A stretch of 64,000 nt of DNA from Onchocerca volvulus (taxonomy: Eukaryota > Nematoda > Chromadorea > Rhabditida > Onchocercidae), in NCBI GenBank assembly GCA_000499405.2, contig HG738139.1:1082108-1146107 (forward strand). The letters run 5' to 3'. Below, one piece after another: positions 54,494 through 64,000 of the stretch. Within the stretch, counting starts at the first letter, position 1, and every line of letters starts with the position of its first letter. The translations under genes were made by a program, and so were the position numbers. A model generated the notes under the pieces. That model saw only the letters and a program-made list of their open reading frames with translations, was not told the origin of the DNA and ran no database searches.

Positions 54494-57108
54494 ATGCGAA
54501 TTGAACCACTTTCGAACTGTGAGAGGGCGTTCTTTCTCAGTTCATTTAAACAGAATGTGGTAAGTATTAGAGATTGTTGATAATGATTCAGTGGTTATCA
54601 TCGGAGGTCCGCGTTTCTTTTAGATGGTAGAAGAATGCATGAAGATGATTAGTTTCAGTCCATTGATTTGTAACATGCAAATAAATGTACCATGCAAGTT
54701 TCATAAAAGTTTTGCAGCATTATGAGAATTTAAGGAATTTAGTTCATTCAGTTAGAATGTGCACGATATTCTGATCATATCTATGGTTATAGCGAATTGA
54801 TGGACGCAAATGTGATGAATTTCGAGAAGTAAAAGTTATCGTTGGTTCCGAACTTGGTAGTTGTCTTGTTATGCTTGGAGAAACAAAGTAAGTTCATTAT
54901 CTAAGCATGTTGATAATGTTGTCTCTAAAGAAATCTAAAAATTAAGGAAGGAATGATCTCGAGTTCGGGGACTTTTCCTTTTATAGTTTCTGTATGTTAT
55001 AGCAATAGCTTTATTAATAAATTTATTGATATTTTCCAGAGTTTCGGCACAAGTGAGCTGTTCACTTGTGGAACCTTCAACTACTAGAGGTAATATGGGT
55101 GTGGTTGAAGTACAAGTGGATATGTCACCTATGGCTTCTCCTGATTATGAAGATGGTCGTCTTGGTTCGAAAGGCCTTGAACTAATGCGAATCCTTGAAT
55201 TGTTATACCGTAATTGCGGTGTTATTGATCTCGAATCACTGTGTTTAAGGACATTTAAACAGGTCCTCACTGCACTTTGTCATAGCAATGAATAATCTTG
55301 CAAAAATACTTTATTAGTGCATTTTTCTAAAATCTTGTTCATTTTCAGGTCTGGCAGATACGCATTGATGTTCATGTATTGGCTTCAGATGGGTCATTAG
55401 TGGATTGTGCATGTATCGCATCCTTAACTGCTCTTGCCCATTTTCGAAGACCTGACGTTTCTGTGCTTCCTGATTCCATCATCATTGTAAGTTTTCTTTA
55501 TCATTCTGTATGAATTAGCATTTTTTCATAAAACTTCACGAGTCAGGTTTTGTTAAGATAACTATTAGACTACCTCTTTCTGTTGAGATATGAAGCAGAA
55601 ATAGATAGAAACGATTTTTATATTATTTTAGCATGGTAACGATGAGAAAATACCGATATCACTCAATATTTATCACATGCCGATTTGTGTAACATTTGGG
55701 ATCACTTCAGATGGGTAAGTTTATGGCAGAAAATATGACACCTTTGGCTATGTAAATTATTTTAATTTCGTTGTTAAATGATTTTTTGTCCTCTCATTTT
55801 TCACTTTTCTATTTATTATTTCTTCTCTTCTAACAATCCATTTTAGCCAAAATATAATCGATCCGACTGATAAAGAGGAGCAGTGCCTAAGAGGATCACT
55901 CATTGTAGCTACAAATAAAAGACATGAAATTTGCGCACTGCATCAGTCAGGGAATTTTTTGCTCAATGAACAATTGGTTAGTTAAGAAAATTGAATTTAT
56001 TAAAAACATCTTTTTTTCACTGACATGCTTGCTTCAGCGTAATCATATTAATTGTACTAATGAAGATTTCAGTTGAAGAGTATAAGTTTAAATAGATGTG
56101 TAAAAAGTTATAGATTGTGCAGTGTGTTGATCGAGCAATACAGAGAGCTACTGACGTAACAGAATTGATATATTCGGTCATCGCAGATGATAATTTGAAA
56201 AGGTCTGTTTCACATTTTGTAATATTCTTTGGTGTTCAATTTTTTCATGTCTATCCCAAATCGAATAGAAAATTTTCAGATCGAATCGACAGCAAGTAAA
56301 TGGATTTAGCGAACTTATAAGCTTAAATGTGCTTACATCGCATCAATGCGAACCCAATGAACTTATTGCTCCTGCAATAAAAATTGATGCCTTAGGAAAT
56401 ATTCCTAGCATAGAAGAGTACATCAAAGCCAGTGTAAGTTGTGTTTTATCATTAATTAGAAAGCAAAATATTTTCAGAATTCTCATAAAATAAAAGTTTA
56501 TGTAAAAAGAATTCAGAAGACTACAAAATAAATCCAAGTACTCACTCACTATTGAAATTTATTGATTTCAGGACAACCAGATGCAGATTGATAGTGATAG
56601 TAGAATTGTAGAGCAAAAGAATGACGAAGATGTGGAGCTTATGGAACAAGTCCAAAGTATTACCTCCTTAGAAGAATCAAAGAAACAAGAAAATGTAAGA
56701 TTTGGGCTTTTTCATGATCACCCTAATTTAATTATTCATCTCTTTTATCTTTTTTAAGATTAGATTTTCTTTTCAATGCTACAAAAGTTATCTTAGCATA
56801 CTAAAACAGATGGAGGCGAATTTGCTTTGTTTTTCGATCTTTCTTCATTTTCGCGTACCATGATAAAGACATAATTGATAGCTGCATAATAATATATGCA
56901 ATAGCAACCATAATAATTATAGAAATGTAGAGTCAGTATAACTGTTTACACCGTCTGTGAATTATACATGTATTTTTCATAAGATTGCCGTAGAATGTTT
57001 TTGACAATGAATTGTAGGTGCATTTTTCAGAAGAATCCAAGAGATTTGGAAGAAGTGGATGAACTTTTACAAAGCATTGAAGAGGAATTTGGAAATTCGA
57101 TTGACTGA
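54494..57108 (+). CDS. exos-9: Exosome complex subunit RRP45 (EXOSC9, RNase PH fold)
   Basis: Structural, catalytically inert RNase PH-like subunit of the RNA exosome ring; acts in 3'-5' RNA processing and decay in nucleus and cytoplasm. Ten exons join in frame: 54494-54559, 54793-54887, 55040-55262, 55349-55486, 55632-55714, 55847-55976, 56114-56202, 56280-56433, 56572-56694, 57031-57108, giving 392 residues. The N-terminus MRIEPLSNCERAFF and RIDGRK match EXOSC9; further motifs are VSAQVSCSLVEP, LALLxFRRPDVSV-like LTALAHFRRPDVSV, IYHMPICVTF and NKRHEICALH. The C-terminal tail is acidic and shorter than in vertebrates. It lies 422 bases after pfd-5 on the same strand. A poly(A) signal AATAAA is at 57227-57232. 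Confidence 0.96.
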
Positions 57109-57848
57109 TCAAAAAGATGATTTCATTATTTGTTTACTGAATGACAAGCAATTTACATTAAATAATGAAAGTGTGTTGTTTTTTTTTTTTTTGATTTTTT
57201 ATTAAATAGTTAAAGTGTAAAAAAAGAATAAATTATACTGAAGTGTAGCAACAAATTTATCACAAAAAACATGCATAAACCAAAGTATTTTAAGGAATAT
57301 AGAAACAATCTAGCAATATTGTGAGAGAGCAGAAAGATAGAAGTAACTTCTCAAAGACGTAATAAGTTTCTAGTTATGTTAAGCTTTATTAATATAATGC
57401 ATGGATAAATTTAAAAATAAGTTTAATGCTGAATCATTATAATGCACAATGGTAGTGAAAATTTGCTGCAGCGAAAAAATTGGCCCCAAAATTTTTAGCA
57501 GTTCATTACATTCAATTTTCATTATTGACTATTAAGTCGTAATGTGTCTCCTCGGATATGTATTTAATTTTGCAATACATGATTATCAATTTTTCAGTGA
57601 GATGGTATTTGAATAAAAGGCATTTATATAAAGAAGAATGATAGAAATGATATCGCAAAGTTCGTTGCTCTTTTCAAAGTTCAGGAACAAGTACTGACAG
57701 CATAATTGAAGCAAAGCGTAATGTTTTCCATAATAAAGGTAGTATTTGATAACGTATGCAGTAGAATACGGCGCATCGTTCTAATTCTTATAAAAATGAT
57801 GAAGGAATGTGAAGTATGAAGTCGACTGAGAGGAAGAGCTTTTTATAT
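57109..57848. other. Convergent intergenic region between exos-9 and the DHHC gene
   Basis: exos-9 3' UTR with AATAAA at 57227-57232, poly-T run near 57180, no further gene seen. The 3' UTR of the minus-strand DHHC gene probably enters from the right. Confidence 0.6.
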
Positions 57849-60573
57849 TACACGCACTACATCATCATCATCATCATCATCATTTGAATCGCGAAGCAGA
57901 AGTCTTTTCCGTTCAGTTTGGAAACTTTTCTGATGGAAAATTATACCATTTCCATGCCTTGAAATAAATCAAGTTTCAACTTCTAAGACCAAATTACTTT
58001 TCTCACAGCAAAATGTACTGAGCGGTAAAGGCGTAACAGGTTCGCAAAAGGGACATATGGTCTGAGTCATATTTAAATCCAAAATACAGTAGTTTTTACC
58101 CATGATTAATGATAACCGAAAATTAAAAGAGAAATCCATGAAATTATTTTTGTTGCAATAAAGAAAAAAATGCGACAGATGTGATTCTAGACTTAATCGG
58201 AAGCCCTTTGGCGTGTATATCACAATGACTGTTTGTTATAAACCTTACCCGTTCTATGCGGACTGTGCGATTGTTGTCTTGCCCTAGAACTCACTGAGTA
58301 CTGTACGCCATCACCGCAACTGAAGTTTAACTAACATCACTGTTCGTGAAAAAATACTATACGGGCTAAGTCATTAAAACAAAAATGTTTTAAACTTTGC
58401 AAGATTTAATCCATTAAACGACAATATGGGAATACTTACGATGAAAATATAGGTAAGAACCAGAAAAGGCACATATCACCAAAAACTTGTCTGAAGTTGT
58501 GTCGTATACCAAGATTAAAACCATTTTTATCAATACCATAAATGAATATCGGAGGACGAAATGATTCTATAAAGTAAATATACAAATTAAACAATTTAAT
58601 GATTAACCATATAACGCATTACAAAATTCAATCCTATAATTGCTATGAGTGAAAGAAATACTCTGCAAACGATCTCCTCGCCTAATAATTTATTTATATT
58701 AAAAAATCTTAAGTAATCAATTCATCTTTGCGATAATAAAGACAGTAGATACAACCAAAAACAGTTGACTTGAAAACATATGTGAAGAAGCGTTCGAGCA
58801 TTGGCACAAACAAAACCCTTAACTGACCAATTGTAGACTGATTTCGAGCCGTCAAATATATGTGATATGCGAACAGAAATGTAATAGAAGCCGCGAACAT
58901 TCCAGCCACAAAAAAGAGAAAAACGATGTGGAAACGGCCATAACCAGCGCTCAGTCGTAAAGTATTCTGCAATCAGTGAAGCGATGTAATTATGGAGAAT
59001 ATCCGTTTGTCTTAATTACTGTAATTTTAATTACATGTAGCATTATTTTGACATTTCAAAGCAAAACTTACTTTCCAGAAAGCAATAAAATATTGCAAAT
59101 CTGTTAGTACACCCCAAAGGCACAGAATGAGGCCGTAAAAGAGAAATTGAAGAAAAAATTTATAATTCAAATAATTTATACACGTATTGACCCACGGGCA
59201 GTGATGATCAAATTTCCTGAAAGTATCATTATCACGATTTCCTGATTACAAGAATTATAATTGAAAAGAATAGCTAATTGCAGTTTATGAATATATTAAG
59301 TGAAACTTACAAAACGCAATGGCCACAAATAAAGCAATGATGGGAACGATCAGGCTTGATACAACTACACTTATAACAGTACCGTATGCCTGAAGTTTTA
59401 TGCTAATATACAAAAAAAAGTTCAAAAATTTTGAAACATTTCGCAAATTCTGTAATATTTAATCTAAAGAATCAAAATAATTATCTCGTGCACAAAATAT
59501 AAAGTTAAATGCATGTCTCTTCGCATAACGGATACATAAACATGAAAAATACCAAATCACTCATATATAATCCACTGATAGTTAAACTACCGTTACTTTC
59601 TGTATATTTTAATTGCTGAAAAAACAACTTATAGCTTGATATATAACTAAATAAATTTGTTGCTAGTATCCTTAAAAAGAAAAACCAATCCCATTAAATG
59701 AAACCTGAATTAAAAAAAAATAAATAAAAAACCAGCAAAACCATACTTCCATCATTATTTCGGTTATTCACTGGAATCTGATGCTGTTTTACATAATATT
59801 CCAGTATTTCTCGACACTCAAATTCTTCCAAACTACAAAGATCTTGTCGCGTACGTGAATCAACATAAAACTGTAAAATAAAATGCTTCCGAAAAGAAAA
59901 GGGAATATCACAAATTTATATATATCATAAATGGAACAATGAATATTCGTTCTTGGGTTATCTCCTACAATCATTATTAAATTCTGGGAATTTGAAATAT
60001 AATCATAAAGATCCATTACGTAGTAAAATAATACATCACCATTTTGGGTGGTCGGCTAACTGGTTGAAAAATCGTTTCATAATATGACCACAGAAACATA
60101 ACCAACAACAAATGAAAGACAAACAGATACACAGCACGTTCAAAATTATCTTCGACTGTTACTAAAAATATAGTGATATATGATAATAAAATGCATTACT
60201 CATTTTCAAACTAGAAAGAAAATGCAAATAAATCTTTTTTCTAATTCTTTCATTTACTAATTTTCGTTTTAAGGCAATATGACCAATAAAGAAATAAATT
60301 AGTTTCATCAACTAGAACCTATGAAGTATTTGCAAAGTCTGGTTAAACTTTTCTTCCTGAATTCACAATACTCAATCAAAATATTAAGTACTAAAATAGA
60401 GTTATGTTACATGGAAAATAAAAATAAGTTTGAAGAGAAAGTAACTTACAGAAACATAACTGCACAACATAAGCAAAATATGCCCAACAAACTATTGAAA
60501 CAATGAAAATAACTGGTAACCAACGGATAAAGGAAATAATACTGCGTAAAAAAACATTATCAAAGCAAGTCAT
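57849..60573 (-). CDS. DHHC-type protein S-palmitoyltransferase (ZDHHC2/15/20 group); 3' end not resolved
   Basis: Membrane enzyme that attaches palmitate to cysteines of proteins at Golgi and plasma membranes. Eight exons join in frame: 60450-60573, 60040-60161, 59747-59870, 59311-59389, 59072-59216, 58828-58966, 58440-58566, 58249-58319 (310 codons). Four hydrophobic segments: two in the first two exons, two after the catalytic domain. The Cys-rich domain has [17 protein letters not shown] and [18 protein letters not shown], with the DHHC box at the 59311/59216 junction. The TTxE motif appears as NQSTIESF and the PaCCT-like [16 protein letters not shown] follows. After exon 8 (phase 1) the last exon is unclear: an acceptor at 57935 gives only a few residues, and a frame over the (GAT)n run at 57863-57885 would give a poly-Asp tail but in the wrong phase. 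The start ATG lies two bases after TTGCAG, a likely spliced-leader site. Confidence 0.93.
57861..57883. repeat. ATC/GAT microsatellite
   Basis: Uninterrupted (ATC) run of about eight units at the 3' end of the DHHC gene, coding or 3' UTR depending on the last exon. Confidence 0.85.
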
Positions 60574-61427
60574 CTCTGCAATAATGTTAATATGATATAA
60601 AATATGAAAAAGACAATCAATTTTAATGACAATTATGAAATATGAAAAAATAATTAACTCCTCCTCTATCTCTGTTTTAATTTTTTGTTCTCTTGAAATG
60701 AAAGAAAACCAGCAATAACAAAATCGCCTAAGATTGATAACATATAATGGAAATGATGATGACAATACCTGTTAGATATCTCAATCCATCAGATGCATTG
60801 CTGAATGTTTCCAAAGATCATCCGATGATAACCCATTCAAAAGCCGAAAAAAGAATTAAAGATGTTCAAAAATATTAATAAAGATGGAACAAGTATTTAA
60901 AGATCCAAATGTTTGAAAGTATTAATAATAAAATAAAATAAAATAAACAATAAACCTTAACAATTAACCGTTAAACTATCGCATTTCTTTTATCGTTGAA
61001 ATTGTTTGGCATTAAAAAACTTTTTGATTTGAAGAAAAAAAGAATTTGAATTATAGAAGTAATATCAGTGATATGTTAGCTGTGGGAGAAAGTTTGAAAT
61101 TAAACGTACAATATTACTTACATTAAGTAATTCTATCCTGAAAGACCGATCTCACAGATGAAAAACGAAAAGTTTGGAAAAACTAAAATGAAATGGAACG
61201 CGAAAATATCGCGGCTGTAGATGCAATAATGTAATCCCAGAGGATGGAAATTGTATTTCTTCGAAAGTGTGATGACGCTAGGGTAGTGTATTTAATAGAG
61301 ATTCAGTTCAAAGTTGTTTACGTTGTGGGTGGGAGTCTAAACTTAACTAAAATCAATGGGTTTTTCTTGAAGGATAATAAAAAATAATAAATCAAAAACC
61401 AAAATAATTTAGTTTATTTAGTTTTTT

Positions 61428-61472
61428 TATTAATAAACCATTTCAAATACAATTTGAAATGATTTATTAATA
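61428..61472. repeat. Near-perfect 21-bp inverted repeat with 3-base loop
   Basis: Arm 61428-61448 (TATTAATAAACCATTTCAAAT) and arm 61452-61472 pair at 20 of 21 positions around the loop ACA. It would form a cruciform or RNA hairpin. Confidence 0.8.
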
Positions 61473-61744
61473 TAATTATTTCATGAAAAGTTAAAACAAA
61501 AACAAAAACTAGCCTTCCATTCGAAAAATTATTAGCTTTACTGAAGTCATTTTCCTGAAAAATACAGAACAATTCAAAAAATTTTTTAAAATTTGCTGCA
61601 AATTTTCAAATAAAGTATTATATTTGTCTGTATATCGTTTAAATTAATCCAACAATGCAAAAAAAAAAAAAAAAATACAAAAAAATACAAAAGCAAAAAA
61701 AATAAATTTAATTTCAACATTTTAATTTTTTTTTTTTTTTTTTT

Positions 61745-62040
61745 TTGAAATCTGTCTGACAAACATCTTCTGAACAATTCAATTCAATATTAAGATTCAA
61801 CTAAGTGAAGAAAAAAGGCGTGTTCACGTCTGATATATTCACGTTCAAACGTGTTCAAAGAGACTGTTCACGTCACGGAAGCATGCCTATAAAAATATTT
61901 CTTTAATAATTCAGTTCAATATTAAAACATGTTCACGTCACGAAAGTCTGTCTGATAAATGTTTCTGTAAAAACTGAATTCCATGTTGTGATATGATTAC
62001 GTCGTAAAAGTTTGTTCATATGGTAGAAATTATGGAAGTC
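61745..62040. repeat. Degenerate tandem repeat, unit about 65 bp, with TTCACGTCACG motif
   Basis: GTTCACGTCACGGAAG (about 61866) and GTTCACGTCACGAAAG (about 61931) start two adjacent units that share an AGTCTG/ATCTGTCTGA part and an AATTCA(G)TTCAATATTAA part; a further diverged unit begins near 61748 and another after 61996. Confidence 0.6.
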
Positions 62041-62098
62041 TGTTAGTAATGCTCGTAATTTATGCAATCAGATGAAATCTTATTAATTCTCTTTCCCT

Positions 62099-62300
62099 TC
62101 AACGAGTGAATTTAATTCCACAACACATCTGAAAAAGGGAGAAAGAGAATTTTAAAAAAATTCCAAATTGATTGCTTGAAGAGATATACATGAAGTATGC
62201 TTCAACGAATAAATTTAATTTTATGATGCACATGAGGGTAAAGCGTAAGAAAATTTTTTTAAAAAATTTAAAAAAATCAGAAATAGCTGTTTGCAAATGT
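62099..62300. repeat. Two diverged tandem units of about 103 bp
   Basis: TTCAACGAGTGAATTTAATT at about 62099 recurs as TTCAACGAATAAATTTAATT at about 62202, each followed by a CACAT/GCACAT segment and a GA-rich run ending in poly-A. Confidence 0.6.
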
Positions 62301-64000
62301 GAACTATGCATATGCACTTTAAAGTAGTAGATGCATTTAACTTTAGCTAATTTTCCGCCTTTCTTTAATTGAAATTTCGAAGAATTCGTAAATGTGTCAA
62401 AATATACATCCATTCTTATCTCTTAGCATAATTTTGCAAATTAATTTGTTTGAAACATTTGTACAAAGTTTCAAGTAGCAATCGTCAAATGTTTCTTATA
62501 TATGATAGAAATTTGGTGGACTTTTGAATTTTGTTTGCAAGTTTTGTTAATTTTATATCAATTTTTAGCAAATTTAATCTTGAACTTCAATTTTCAGATA
62601 AAATATTCCCGAATAAATAAATTATATTCTAATCGGGCCGAAAATTATTTTAATAAGTTGAATAAAATGAAATTATAGTTTGTATTATTTAAAATTTTAG
62701 TTATTTTGCCAATTTATTATTTTAGAAAATTGGAAATTTTAAATTTCCAATAAGATTTGATCTTTATAATTATTTACCGATATTTTTTTTTTTTTTTTTA
62801 TTATAGGGATTCATGATAAATTATATGCTGACTGTAAAATTGAAAGTGATGTTTATCAGCATACTTATACCTTTCCACTAATCACATCTTATTTCTCAAA
62901 CCACCTATAATTCGTGTTAACAAATGTCATTATAAATGTGATGTTTTAGCAGAATAATGATTTATCATATATCATAAAATGCGAGCAGACATATTACGTG
63001 TAATTTTAGTGATAATGATAATGATAAATGATATAAATGAATGAAACTTATCGAATATGATAATGCTTTGGAAAAGAAGACATAAACGGAACTAAGTAAT
63101 GCCATTTATCAAATATATTTCGGAATTTTTGAACAATTTCTTTCACTTTCCTTCTCTCATTTTGGCAAAATTTATTGGAACGGTAAGAGGTAAAGGAAAA
63201 GGACAAATTGAATATTTATGATTGGATAATGAATCAAATTGGAATGGGTTCCTTAGAAATTTGTTGAAGAAATTGGTTTATGACAAGGCAAGGTCGACTC
63301 ATTTTCCATTTTCTTCCACTCAACTTAATGATCCGCTTTTCCCTCATTCCTCTTCTTTGCAATCAAAATTTCACAAAATTTAAGTAAAAATTGCCAGAAT
63401 TCGATATCACTATTAGAGAAATTTCATCCATATTCATCTGTTTACATTCTTACAAACAAATTAATTGCTCTTTCATTTCATTACATTTATATATTTCATT
63501 AATTGAGTAAAAATTAGATATTGGAAATGATTGAAATTTGAAGAAAAAAGAATTCGAAGAAAGTTCGATACCCAATGCTGAGAGGGGCTGATAATCTCGA
63601 TTATCGAAATATTACATGTAAGTCGTAAGATCAATAGTAATGAAAGAAATCATATCAAGTTGATCAGCTATTAAAATTACGAAAAGATGAATAGTTTGGA
63701 ATGAAATTTAGCAGAAGATGAAATTTAGTAAGCATAAGGCTTAGCAAGAAACTTAAAGCAATCGCTATCAGTATTTTTATTGGAATGCTTTAGTCGACTT
63801 TGATTATTTGTTAAAATTTATCATCAACTTTTATATTAGTGATAAGTATTACTTTTCAAATTCATTTCGTTTCATATTTTAAATATTTCCTTATATTTTT
63901 CTCTTGAAAATGAATAATTTTGTATGAATAGGTTGAGAAAGAATTAATATTTTCTCATTGTTTCTTTTTTTTTTTTTCTTGCATTTGCTTACTGTATTAA

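Larger units (their letters stand above)
60574..64000. other. Gene-free right end of window with repeats
   Basis: No exon chain or family motif found on either strand. It holds a hairpin (61428-61472), poly-A and poly-T runs (about 61658-61674 and 61729-61746), degenerate tandem repeats (61745-62040 and 62099-62300) and otherwise plain AT-rich sequence to the right edge. Confidence 0.6.

Noticed and set aside
60391..60765. Longer N-terminus of the DHHC protein from upstream ATGs
   Set aside because: The upstream part is AT-rich and unconserved, and a TTGCAG acceptor lies two bases before the ATG at 60573, which begins the family-like sequence.

Overview
This window looks like chromosomal DNA from a nematode, most likely a clade III (filarial-type) worm. 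The DNA is AT-rich and the genes are split into many short exons by short AT-rich introns with the nematode TTTCAG-type acceptor. Several start codons lie a few bases behind an unpaired splice acceptor, as in spliced-leader trans-splicing. There is also a degenerate TTAGGC (nematode telomere unit) array inside an intron. The species call is inference; no rRNA, tRNA or mitochondrial marker is present.

Layout. 1-3521 (-): 5' part of a tRNA isopentenyltransferase gene (gro-1/TRIT1 type), running off the left edge. 4910-8597 (-): a gene I do not recognise with certainty, perhaps a LOTUS-domain germ-granule type protein; one of its introns holds a 474-bp solo LTR with a 5-bp target duplication. 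10199-41009 (+): a complete 49-exon neurobeachin/LRBA orthologue (sel-2), whose reading frame closes at 2511 codons plus stop. Its 10.3-kb intron 35 holds a complete antisense gene, mab-21 (25483-29481). 42885-51774 (-): rabconnectin-3 beta/WDR7 (rbc-2), 26 exons. 52803-54072 (+): prefoldin subunit 5. 54494-57108 (+): exosome subunit RRP45/EXOSC9; its short gap from the prefoldin gene, with a poly(A) signal followed by a splice acceptor, suggests an operon. About 57.85-60.57 kb (-): a DHHC palmitoyltransferase of the ZDHHC2/15/20 group. 60.6-64 kb: no gene seen, but degenerate tandem repeats and a strong hairpin.

Biology. These are mostly housekeeping and membrane-traffic genes: SEL-2 and RBC-2 act in endosomal and secretory traffic and V-ATPase control, the DHHC enzyme lipidates membrane proteins, PFD-5 and EXOS-9 act in protein folding and RNA decay, and GRO-1 modifies tRNA. 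The developmental outlier is mab-21, nested in sel-2. Vertebrates show the same nesting (MAB21L1 in NBEA, MAB21L2 in LRBA), so this looks like an ancient linkage and is the most notable feature here. Other points of interest are three well-supported GC-AG introns, an apparent TG (not AG) acceptor in rbc-2, the solo LTR, and a possible secreted Cys-rich peptide ORF in a sel-2 intron. I did not find a convincing undescribed molecular system.
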